Positions 8,631 through 16,315 of a DNA stretch of 64,000 bases are shown piece by piece. The DNA is from a virus. The stretch's first letter is position 1. Each line of letters opens with the position of its first letter. The notes beneath the pieces are model-generated. The model was given only the letters and a program-made list of their open reading frames with translations, searched no databases and was not told the DNA's origin. The position numbers and the translations under genes are program-made. The DNA lies in IMG/VR virus record IMGVR_UViG_3300028376_000005, positions 1-64,000 of that record; one strand, 5' to 3'.

Positions 8631-9710
8631 ATGATAAAAATAGAAAGAGTAAAAAATAGACCTGTTTATGATATTACAGTAAATAAAAACAATAATTTTT
8701 ATGCAAATAACATATTAGTTCATAATTGTGGTGAGATAGTAGAAGCCACGGGAATTACAAAAGCACAAAAGCCTATATTGGAAAACAAGGAACTTTTAGA
8801 AAAATTAAATCTAGGAGAGTTTTATGGCAAAGAAAGTGTTAATGAGACTGCTGTTTGTAATTTGGCATCTATTGCACTACCTAAGTTTGTGAATAAGAAT
8901 AAAACATATAATCATAAAAAGCTATACGAAACTGCTTATACTGCAACTGTAAATCTAAATAATGTAATTGATTATAATTATTATCCTTCTGAAAATGCTA
9001 AATTTTCTAATATATTACACAGACCGATTGGTTTGGGTGTACAAGGATTAGCAGATGTATTTTTCCTAATCGGAATTCCTTATGACTGTGATGATGCTAA
9101 AGCACTTAATAAAGAAATATTCGAAACTATTTATTACGGAGCTTTATCTGCATCGAATGATTTGGCTAAGGAACAAGGAACATATGAGACTTATAAAGGT
9201 TCTCCTTTATCAGAGGGTAAATTTCAGTTTGACTTATGGGGTGCTACACCAACAAAAAGATGGGATTGGGAAAAGCTAAGAGTTAAAATATTAGAGCATG
9301 GTGTTAGAAACTCTTTAACTACGTGTGTTATGCCGACCGCTTCGTGTTTTACTAGTGATGGTACTATATTCACAGAGGATGGTGTAAAGTCTTATAGAAA
9401 TATAATGAATGATATGGATATAGATTGGGAGAAAATAGAAGAAACCAATGAGCAAGGATGGATTAAATTTAAAACACCATTAATGGTAGAAACTAGATTT
9501 GGTCTTAGAGAGTCTAATAAAATATTCTACAATGGTCATAAGGAAGTTATAGAAATCGAATTAGAAGATGGGAACATATTTAAATGTACTGAAAATCATA
9601 AGTTCTTAGTAGAAAGGGATGGTGCTGATGAATGGATTACTGCTAATGATTTAGTAGAAAGTGATGAGATTGTTGAAAGTAGCCTAATGCTCGAAAATAC
9701 GAGGGAGTAG
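8631..9710 (+). CDS. nrdA: NrdA fragment 3: intein-2 C-half, extein, intein-3 N-half
   Basis: Residues 1-32 are the intein-2 C-half (MIKIERVKNRPVYDI to NNILVHN). The extein starts CGEIVEATG. Its Cys33 is the thiyl-radical Cys and Glu35 the catalytic Glu of NrdA (E. coli Cys439 and Glu441). AVCNLASIAL carries the second redox Cys (E. coli Cys462). The extein ends at VMPTAS, after 206 residues. Cys239 begins a 121-residue intein-3 N-half with block B (CTENHKFLVE). Both termini must be joined by trans-splicing to build the active site. Confidence 0.9.
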   Translation: MIKIERVKNRPVYDITVNKNNNFYANNILVHNCGEIVEATGITKAQKPILENKELLEKLNLGEFYGKESVNETAVCNLASIALPKFVNKNKTYNHKKLYETAYTATVNLNNVIDYNYYPSENAKFSNILHRPIGLGVQGLADVFFLIGIPYDCDDAKALNKEIFETIYYGALSASNDLAKEQGTYETYKGSPLSEGKFQFDLWGATPTKRWDWEKLRVKILEHGVRNSLTTCVMPTASCFTSDGTIFTEDGVKSYRNIMNDMDIDWEKIEETNEQGWIKFKTPLMVETRFGLRESNKIFYNGHKEVIEIELEDGNIFKCTENHKFLVERDGADEWITANDLVESDEIVESSLMLENTRE

Positions 9711-9720
9711 GCATAGGACA

Positions 9721-9773
9721 AGGCATCACTTTAATATATAAATAAAAAAGTATTTATGGTTAAAGTGATGTCT
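9721..9773 (+). promoter_or_regulatory. 14-bp inverted repeat around an endonuclease start codon, late box in left arm/loop
   Basis: Left arm aggcatcactttaa (9721-9734), right arm ttaaagtgatgtct (9760-9773), 14 bp including one G-U pair. TTAATATATA is at 9731-9740. The ATG at 9756 lies in the loop two bases before the right arm, so the first codons of the endonuclease are the stem. Confidence 0.7.
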
Positions 9774-10994
9774 AAGTCTTTCTCTTCAAAGCGAATGTTT
9801 TTAAAAAAATTAAAAGGTGTGAAAATAGTTGAAAGTGATATAGAATGTGGTATAGATGAATTATTTGCGTGGTATGGAATACCAGAGAGTATAAATTTAT
9901 GTAAAAAAATTGACATAATAAACCTAAAATTAAATAATAACATCGATGATAGGCAGTTAAAAACATATTTAAAAAAATCATTAAATACTTTTGAAATTAA
10001 AAGGTTTTTATCCTATATTGAATATAAAAGTAATAATCCTAAAGATGTTAGTTCAGAAAATTATTTTAAGTTAGTATATGGTAAAGGTTGGGAAAATTAT
10101 AAAGACAAGAAAGCAAAGGATAGAAAATCCCCATATGACTTAGAGTATGTTGCCAAGTCCAATAATATATCAACTGATAAAGCTAAATGTAAGATATCAA
10201 AAATGAAATCAGACAAAGCAACTAACCTAGTTGGATTTATAAGAAGACATGGTAAAGAAAATGGTGAAAAAATGTTTCAAAAATTTCAATTAACTAGCAA
10301 ACATACATTAGAAAAGTATATTAACAAACACGGAAGTATCATAGGATTAGAAAAATGGAATAAGTATTTGTTGGTTAAATCAGAAACTTCAGCATTTAAT
10401 AAAAATTTTTGGATCAACAAAGGATTTACTAAAAAAGAATCAATCGCTAAAGTCAGAAAAATATCAGACAATAGTAGTTTGAAATATTTTATAAATAAAC
10501 ATAATGGTAATATAGATGTTGCAAAGACTGAATTTATCAAATTTATTAGGAAAAAGGGTGTAAATTTCAATAATGCAAGTAAGGAGTCATTAACTTACTT
10601 TAATAGTTTGTATAAAAAACTAATAGAATTTGGTATATATGATTGTGATATACACTTAGGTGCATTTGGTAAAAATGAGTTATGCCTTTTCTATGAAGAT
10701 GGTTGCTATCTTTATGATTTTGCTATAAAAAGTCATAAGCTAATTATAGAATATCACGGTGAGAGATGGCATCCTAACCCTGATAGATTATCTGATAAAG
10801 AATGGAATTCGTGGAAATGTATTGCTAGTGGTATCAGTGCAAATGAAAAGCATTTAAGAGATAGGCATAAAGAAAAAGTGGTATATGACAATGGTTTCAA
10901 ATTACTAGAAATATGGTCTAATGATACATATAAACTTAATTGTTATAAAATAAATAACTTTTTAGAAGAAAATAATATAAAAATAAATAAATAA
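9756..10994 (+). CDS. Free-standing homing endonuclease (EDxHD/Vsr-like) inside nrdA intein 3
   Basis: Protein of 412 residues. The N-terminal 300 residues are basic and helical, with repeated units resembling phage DNA-binding modules (FIRRHGKENGEKMFQKF, YINKHGSIIGLEKWNKY, FINKHNGNIDVAKTEF). Residues 310-412 carry the nuclease: LYDFAIKSHKLIIEYHGE, RWHPNP, and FKLLEIWSND. The C-terminal part resembles the endonuclease at 62067-63062 within terL, so these two probably share ancestry. The gene ends 2 nt before the intein C-half at 10997. Translation is probably limited to late transcripts by the inverted repeat at its start. Confidence 0.78.
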   Translation: MVKVMSKSFSSKRMFLKKLKGVKIVESDIECGIDELFAWYGIPESINLCKKIDIINLKLNNNIDDRQLKTYLKKSLNTFEIKRFLSYIEYKSNNPKDVSSENYFKLVYGKGWENYKDKKAKDRKSPYDLEYVAKSNNISTDKAKCKISKMKSDKATNLVGFIRRHGKENGEKMFQKFQLTSKHTLEKYINKHGSIIGLEKWNKYLLVKSETSAFNKNFWINKGFTKKESIAKVRKISDNSSLKYFINKHNGNIDVAKTEFIKFIRKKGVNFNNASKESLTYFNSLYKKLIEFGIYDCDIHLGAFGKNELCLFYEDGCYLYDFAIKSHKLIIEYHGERWHPNPDRLSDKEWNSWKCIASGISANEKHLRDRHKEKVVYDNGFKLLEIWSNDTYKLNCYKINNFLEENNIKINK

Positions 10995-10996
10995 TT

Positions 10997-11776
10997 ATGA
11001 AAATAAAAAAGATTACAAAATCACAAACGACTAAACCTACATGGGATATAGAAGTAGAAGATGTTCACGAGTATCTAACTGGAAATATGTGTGTGTCACA
11101 TAATACTGCACAAATACTAGGTAATGAGGCATCTTATGAAGCACAGACCTCTAATATGTACTCTAGAGGAACATTATCAGGTACATTTATTATGGTTAAT
11201 AAGTATCTTGTAAAAGAGCTAGTTAAACAAGGTATATGGGATGATAATATAAGAAAGAAAATTATAACAGAAAATGGTTCTGTTCAAAACATACCAGAGA
11301 TACCTACAAATCTTAAAGAGATATTTAAGACAGTTTATGAGGTTAAGCAGAAGGATGTTATTGACATGTGTGCTGATAGGGGGGCTTTTGTTGACCAAAC
11401 ACAATCTATGAATATTTTTATGGATTCTCCAAACTTTGCTAAGCTAACTGCTATGCACTTTTATGGATGGGGTAGAAGAAAATTCTTAAAAGACGAAAGA
11501 GGTCAAGATGTTATACCAAGTGGTGATAATATAGAAATTATTTATAATGAAGATGGTACTCCTAGATTTTATAGAGATAAAAAATCTTGTCTAAAAACTG
11601 GTATATATTATCTAAGGAATAAAGGAGCAGCTGATGCTGTTAAATTTACTACTAAGCAAGTAACAGAAGAAGTTAAAGTTGATGAATCAGAAATGTCACC
11701 AAAAGAATTCCAAACTATGGTTGAAAATTCTAGAAATGCACAAGATGATGATGACTGTTTAATGTGTGGTTCTTAA
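10997..11776 (+). CDS. nrdA: NrdA fragment 4: intein-3 C-half fused to C-terminal NrdA
   Basis: Residues 1-36 are the intein-3 C-half. Residues 37-259 are the last part of NrdA, from TAQILGNEASYEAQTSNMYS through QTQSMNIFMDSPNFAKLTAMHFYGW to the flexible tail ending CLMCGS. That Cys pair relays electrons from thioredoxin or glutaredoxin. Adding all four exteins gives 858 residues, normal for class Ia NrdA with an ATP-cone. A strong hairpin terminator follows at 11802. Confidence 0.92.
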   Translation: MKIKKITKSQTTKPTWDIEVEDVHEYLTGNMCVSHNTAQILGNEASYEAQTSNMYSRGTLSGTFIMVNKYLVKELVKQGIWDDNIRKKIITENGSVQNIPEIPTNLKEIFKTVYEVKQKDVIDMCADRGAFVDQTQSMNIFMDSPNFAKLTAMHFYGWGRRKFLKDERGQDVIPSGDNIEIIYNEDGTPRFYRDKKSCLKTGIYYLRNKGAADAVKFTTKQVTEEVKVDESEMSPKEFQTMVENSRNAQDDDDCLMCGS

Positions 11777-11801
11777 CATTTAATTACTAAGCAAGACAAA
11801 A

Positions 11802-11832
11802 ACTCTCAATATAATATATTGAGAGTTTTTTA
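11802..11832. terminator. Bidirectional hairpin terminator
   Basis: Arms actctcaatata and tatattgagagt flanked by A-run and T-run. It separates the rightward nrdA operon from the leftward gp26-like gene and works in both directions. Confidence 0.85.
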
Positions 11833-12600
11833 TTTCCATATGTTTTCTAAATCTATCCTAGCATTAACACCTACTTCTTTTCCATCTTTAATTAAAGAAT
11901 ATTTGTTAAAATCTTTGAAAACATTTAGTATTTCCTTCATTTTTATAATTTCTTTATGTTCTATATCCTCATTAAATATCTTAACTAAGTTATCTACCTC
12001 ATCGTATGATAAGTTTCTTTTATCTTTGAGAAAATGTGTGAAGTCATAGAATAAATCAGAATATTTATGACTCTCTCCGTTTATTTCTTTTTTGAGTAAA
12101 AATTTACTGAGAGATGTTTCAACACCTATTGTTGGCAGGGAATAGATATAGTCGTTGATTTCAAAACATTTATCTTTATTGTTGTACATAGACATTGTGT
12201 CATTGCTTAAATTTATGTAGTTAAAATTCTTATGGCTAAACTCAATATATTTACTCTCTATTGTATCTTCATCGATATAATCAAATCCTATTTTTTTACC
12301 AATCGTTAGTCTAACTATTTCAATGAAGATAAAAACTATATCTATGCTTCTTATATCTCCAAAATTATATCCTTTTTGAAAAGTTATATTGTTTATAACA
12401 ACGGTTTTTATTTTAGCTATTACCATAGATATATCATCTTTTATAAAATTACTCTCATACATTTCTATATCTTGTATACTAGCTTTTCTGATTTTCATAC
12501 TGAAGTCATCTTGATAGAACAGACCCAATGAAGGCAATGTTTTTAATTTAATTACTTTTTCGTTTCCAAAAAATTTTTGTGAAAATTGTGCTAATTCCAT
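11830..12600 (-). CDS. Baseplate hub protein, T4 gp26-like
   Basis: Protein of 256 residues. LKTLPSLGLFYQDDF followed by MKIRKASIQDIEMYES resembles the N-terminus of the T4 gp26/gp51-type baseplate family (LPS-x-G-x-x-Y, then a beta strand). The remainder is helical. It faces the nrdA cluster across a shared terminator and lies beside the tail-fibre cluster. The identification is from the N-terminal motif only; a different baseplate chaperone is possible. Confidence 0.5.
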   Translation of the reverse strand: MELAQFSQKFFGNEKVIKLKTLPSLGLFYQDDFSMKIRKASIQDIEMYESNFIKDDISMVIAKIKTVVINNITFQKGYNFGDIRSIDIVFIFIEIVRLTIGKKIGFDYIDEDTIESKYIEFSHKNFNYINLSNDTMSMYNNKDKCFEINDYIYSLPTIGVETSLSKFLLKKEINGESHKYSDLFYDFTHFLKDKRNLSYDEVDNLVKIFNEDIEHKEIIKMKEILNVFKDFNKYSLIKDGKEVGVNARIDLENIWK

Positions 12601-12694
12601 TAATATTTTAATTTGGCTTATATATTATTTAAATAAATCCTTAAATATTAAACCTTTTATTTTTATTTCATATAACAATAAATAATATATAACT

Positions 12695-13096
12695 ATGAAA
12701 ATAACAGTAAAAAATTCACAACTAACACAAGAAACCATTGCATCTATAAACAGTCTTATTGATGAGGATATAAATGCAACTGTTGCATTTAAGCTTATGA
12801 GAATAATTAAAGAGTTATCCTCTATCGTAGAGGATAAGAATAAGTTAGAGAAAAAGATTTTGGAGAAGTGGGCTAAGAGAGATGGTGAAGAAAATCCTAT
12901 AGTAGGCAAAGACCAAGATGGTAAAGAGATAGAGGGTTCTGTAGAATTAAAAGATCCCAAAGCCTTTACTGAGGAAATGGAAAAGCTATCACTTATAGAA
13001 AATAAAATAAAATTTGATAAAATAAAATTTGAAGATTTAAATCTTAAGACTGCAAAAGTAAAAGATTTGATGAAAATTGAATTTTTATTTGTATAG
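12695..13096 (+). CDS. Hypothetical protein with helical body
   Basis: Protein of 133 residues, largely helical (coiled-coil-prone 37-65 and 100-120), charged, with no signal or membrane segment. A near-consensus box (ATAATATATA) ends 3 nt before the ATG. It precedes the structural genes 13146-18154 on the same strand and ends 49 nt before them. The pattern of a helical N-part and a central Gly/Asp loop is reminiscent of DUF1617-like phage proteins, but I cannot support that. Confidence 0.65.
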   Translation: MKITVKNSQLTQETIASINSLIDEDINATVAFKLMRIIKELSSIVEDKNKLEKKILEKWAKRDGEENPIVGKDQDGKEIEGSVELKDPKAFTEEMEKLSLIENKIKFDKIKFEDLNLKTAKVKDLMKIEFLFV

Positions 13097-13110
13097 AATA
13101 TATATGGAGT

Positions 13111-13150
13111 GGCATTTTTAATATATAATAAAAAATATATTTATAATGCC
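13111..13150 (+). promoter_or_regulatory. Late box within an imperfect hairpin over a structural gene start
   Basis: TTAATATATA lies at 13118-13127. Arms ggcatt (13111-13116) and aatgcc (13145-13150) pair, and the stem can continue with two mismatches over about 16 positions. The ATG at 13146 lies in the right arm. This is the same layout as at the nrdA endonuclease genes. Confidence 0.5.
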
Positions 13151-14807
13151 AAATACATATAGTATTTTCATAGGGGAGGTAATAGAGAGTACTAGCAAAG
13201 AAGATTTATTCGGATTGTTAGAACTTCTACCAGATAATACACAAAAGTTAATTAGTCCAAGAGATGCTAGGGATGCTTTCCTTACGACTTGGGCTAATTC
13301 TACTTTTAAACTCACCTCTACTACTGGACAAAATCAGTACATAGGTATAGATACTGGAAACTCAGTAAATAGAGATGTAAAGGCTAAAATATTACTAGGG
13401 AAGAGAAGTGTTGGGTCGTTTGATGTGATGAGTGATGCTCTTTTAAATAAATCAGATACTGATATATTCTTTTTTAATACAAAACAAGACGGTGTCAGTC
13501 AAGATAAAACTAAAATATCTATATTAGCTGGCACAAATAGGTTATTATATCCAAGCTCACCATATTTAGAAACAGTTAGAGAAGAAGGTTCTGATACTCT
13601 AAGCTTTAATATAGTAAATCCCAACCCAGGTGGTACTTTAAATATATCATCATCTGATATAGTTAATATTAATGGGATATCGTTTCCTACAATTGCTGAT
13701 AATAGCACAAATGCACAAAATGGTAAGATACTTAAATATTCTGGGATATATCCATTTGGTAGTTTAGAATGGGCTGAACTAGAGGTTGGTGATGTACAAA
13801 TTGGATCTCCTAGTTCAGAAACGAACATATATGGTGATCCAGTTAATCTGAACGGATTTTCATTAGAATTTATAGAAAATGATATAGTCCCAGAGGATAT
13901 AGGAGATATTAAACAAGGTGAAAGTTTCCCAGCTAATTCATTTGATGATAATGGGGATTTGGATACACCACAAGACTGGCCAATATCAGAAATACTTAGA
14001 AGAGTATTATATCCAGAAATAGATCCAGAATTAGAGTTTGATTTAAGTCCAAGTAATAATAAATATGTAGAAATCGGTGATACTAATACCAAGTCTTTCA
14101 CATTTTCTATAAAATCATTTCCTAGAAAGCCTTCAGAAAGAGTTTCAAGTTGGTTTATAAGAAATATACCTAATACTGGTGCGTGGAACATTATAACACA
14201 AGGTGGACCATTATCAGATATACCAGGAGACACATTCAGTAGTTCTATCACAACACAGATAAATAGACAATTTACTGGAGAATTTGAATATGAACTATTG
14301 GTTTCTACAAGGAGTGATTTAACATTATCACCTAGCAACAGTATAGATGGATATGATTATAAAAAAAGAATAACACTAGAATCAATAAAGCCCTTTTTTA
14401 ACATAATAACTAATGATTCTGCAATAATATCTAGCTTATCTACTTCATTATCAGGCTCATTACCACCTAATAGTGTAACACCACAAACACTTAAATTAGT
14501 TATAGAAAACGTAAATGTAATTAAAACAGTGGATAGCTATCCGACTAACGGTGGTAGTCTTAATCTTTCATTTGATGGACAAGGTTATATCATATTCGCA
14601 CAATCAGTCATATATCCACCTGTTAGACAAATAAAAGATGATAATGGATTTGTTATTTATGATATAAATGATTTAGCACTAAGTTCATTTCAAGTAAATA
14701 CTATAACATCATCATCACCATTTACATACTATGGTGGGTTTAGAGTATATAAAAGTATTTATATGGTAACTAGCAATTATACTTTTAATCTACAAATAAT
14801 ATACTAA
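13146..14807 (+). CDS. Virion structural protein (tail/baseplate appendage, paralogue A)
   Basis: Protein of 553 residues, beta-rich, with many Ser/Thr/Asn and few Cys. Residues 1-270 align by eye with the next gene: ISPRDARDAFLTTWANSTFK, AKILLGKRS, SDTDIFFFNTK, and the motif NIYGDPVNLNGFSLEF. The C-terminal halves diverge, as expected for a shared attachment domain and distinct tips. It lies directly upstream of a tail-collar fibre protein. Probably part of the baseplate or fibre network; exact role unknown. Confidence 0.7.
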   Translation: MPNTYSIFIGEVIESTSKEDLFGLLELLPDNTQKLISPRDARDAFLTTWANSTFKLTSTTGQNQYIGIDTGNSVNRDVKAKILLGKRSVGSFDVMSDALLNKSDTDIFFFNTKQDGVSQDKTKISILAGTNRLLYPSSPYLETVREEGSDTLSFNIVNPNPGGTLNISSSDIVNINGISFPTIADNSTNAQNGKILKYSGIYPFGSLEWAELEVGDVQIGSPSSETNIYGDPVNLNGFSLEFIENDIVPEDIGDIKQGESFPANSFDDNGDLDTPQDWPISEILRRVLYPEIDPELEFDLSPSNNKYVEIGDTNTKSFTFSIKSFPRKPSERVSSWFIRNIPNTGAWNIITQGGPLSDIPGDTFSSSITTQINRQFTGEFEYELLVSTRSDLTLSPSNSIDGYDYKKRITLESIKPFFNIITNDSAIISSLSTSLSGSLPPNSVTPQTLKLVIENVNVIKTVDSYPTNGGSLNLSFDGQGYIIFAQSVIYPPVRQIKDDNGFVIYDINDLALSSFQVNTITSSSPFTYYGGFRVYKSIYMVTSNYTFNLQIIY

Positions 14808-14809
14808 AT

Positions 14810-16285
14810 ATGCCAATTTATACTTTAAATAATTCAACTATAACAGAGAGTTCAACTTATGATTTAAGTAATTATGACCAAAAGATAGATTTACTCACAA
14901 CACTTTTTGATAATACCACCAATCAAATTAAGCCAAGACCTTTAAGGGATGCTATATTATCTATTTGGGCAAATACTGCATTTAAGGAAACAAAAGTTGG
15001 TGATATGACTTATATAGGCATTGATACACTAGACCCAAGAACAACTGGTGATAGAAAAGATGCTAAGTATAAGATATTATTAGGCAAGAGGTCATATACA
15101 CCGAATGGAGAATCTTACTCTGAATCAAATGATATATTAACAGAGGATTTACTAGAAAGTGATACGGATATATTCTTTTTTAATACAAAGGATGATTTGG
15201 GTGATCAAAACACTACTAAACTATCATTTTTAGCTAGCACTGATAGCGAACTTCATATAAATGCACCTTATCTATCTACTCAGTACGTAAGTGGCATAGA
15301 ATCACTAACATTTAATATAGTAAATAAAGGTGTTATAAACTTAGTGTCAGAAAACAACACATATATAAATAACTTAGGATTTCCCAAAGCTTCCGATAGT
15401 AATTCTTTAGACCTAGATAATAAACTCTTAGTTTATAGAGATGGGAACTTTATGTGGGAAGATTTTACATTGTTTTTAGACAATGTTGGTATGACTGGTT
15501 CTGAGTTAAACATATATGGTGATGTAAATATAAATGATTATAGTCTAGATTTTACTGATAGTAGAAAGCTTCCTATTGATTTTGGTGGACTTAACCAAGG
15601 TGAAACCTTTGGTTCTAATAGCATAACAGAAATGCTCAAAAGAATGATATATCCAAACCAAGCACCTACTGGTTCATTGGTGTTATTACCACCATTTGAT
15701 AATGGAATTGCCGAGGTTGGCACATTTCCAAATCCAATGATAGAATATACCATAGTTAAAAAGACCTCACCTACTATAACAACTATATTAAGTAATATGA
15801 ATCCTAGTTTTTATCCACCAATAGAAGGGATTCCTTACAAGACTATTATTGGTGTAGCAAGTGCAATAGTTATATCACCAATCAATACATCAACACAGAA
15901 TTATAAGATAATAGTAAGTGATTCTAATCAAGAAAATACAGATGATGTTTCAATAAAGGGTGTATATCCAATTTTCTATGGTATAGATACAATTACATCA
16001 ATTACAAATTCCAATCTATCTTTTTTAGACAAATTAGTAGAAGATAAGAGTAATAAAAATATTAACATAATTGGCGAAGGAAATATCTATTTTTTATATC
16101 CAGTTGAATATGATGAGTTGGTTGATATTACTGATTCTGATGACAATTCTATAGATTATGAGTCTGAGATAATATCTTATTCATCACCACTAGGTTACTG
16201 GGCATCAAAAGATTATTACATATATTACTCAACAAATTCTTATAGCCTAGAGACTCCTACTGAATTTAAATTTAAATTCAGTTAA
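14810..16285 (+). CDS. Virion structural protein (tail/baseplate appendage, paralogue B)
   Basis: Protein of 491 residues starting 2 nt after paralogue A. The shared N-terminal region has IKPRPLRDAILSIWANTAFK, AKYKILLGKRS, SDTDIFFFNTKD and LNIYGDVNINDYSLDF. The last codons form an 11-bp inverted repeat (16260-16281, ctgaatttaaa/tttaaattcag) that could fold in RNA just before the stop. No catalytic motif seen. Confidence 0.7.
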   Translation: MPIYTLNNSTITESSTYDLSNYDQKIDLLTTLFDNTTNQIKPRPLRDAILSIWANTAFKETKVGDMTYIGIDTLDPRTTGDRKDAKYKILLGKRSYTPNGESYSESNDILTEDLLESDTDIFFFNTKDDLGDQNTTKLSFLASTDSELHINAPYLSTQYVSGIESLTFNIVNKGVINLVSENNTYINNLGFPKASDSNSLDLDNKLLVYRDGNFMWEDFTLFLDNVGMTGSELNIYGDVNINDYSLDFTDSRKLPIDFGGLNQGETFGSNSITEMLKRMIYPNQAPTGSLVLLPPFDNGIAEVGTFPNPMIEYTIVKKTSPTITTILSNMNPSFYPPIEGIPYKTIIGVASAIVISPINTSTQNYKIIVSDSNQENTDDVSIKGVYPIFYGIDTITSITNSNLSFLDKLVEDKSNKNINIIGEGNIYFLYPVEYDELVDITDSDDNSIDYESEIISYSSPLGYWASKDYYIYYSTNSYSLETPTEFKFKFS

Positions 16286-16315
16286 AGATAGAATAAAAAA
16301 ATATATATATACCAT

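Larger units (their letters stand above)
7371..8726 (+). mobile_element. Split intein 2 of nrdA with embedded GIY-YIG endonuclease gene
   Basis: N-half 7371-7691 (107 residues, starting [10 protein letters not shown]) and C-half 8631-8726 (32 residues, ending NNILVHN). A GIY-YIG gene lies between. Insertion is SNL^CGE, directly before the catalytic Cys (E. coli Cys439), which therefore serves as the +1 splicing nucleophile. Key residues Cys1, block-B His, HN and +1 Cys are present. Confidence 0.87.
9345..11104 (+). mobile_element. Split intein 3 of nrdA with embedded homing endonuclease gene
   Basis: N-half 9345-9707 (121 residues, Cys1) and C-half 10997-11104 (36 residues, ending NMCVSHN). 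The +1 residue is Thr, so splicing looks competent. Insertion is PTAS^TAQILGN, a loop conserved near the NrdA active site. The gap carries a 412-residue EDxHD-type endonuclease gene (9756-10994). Confidence 0.87.
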
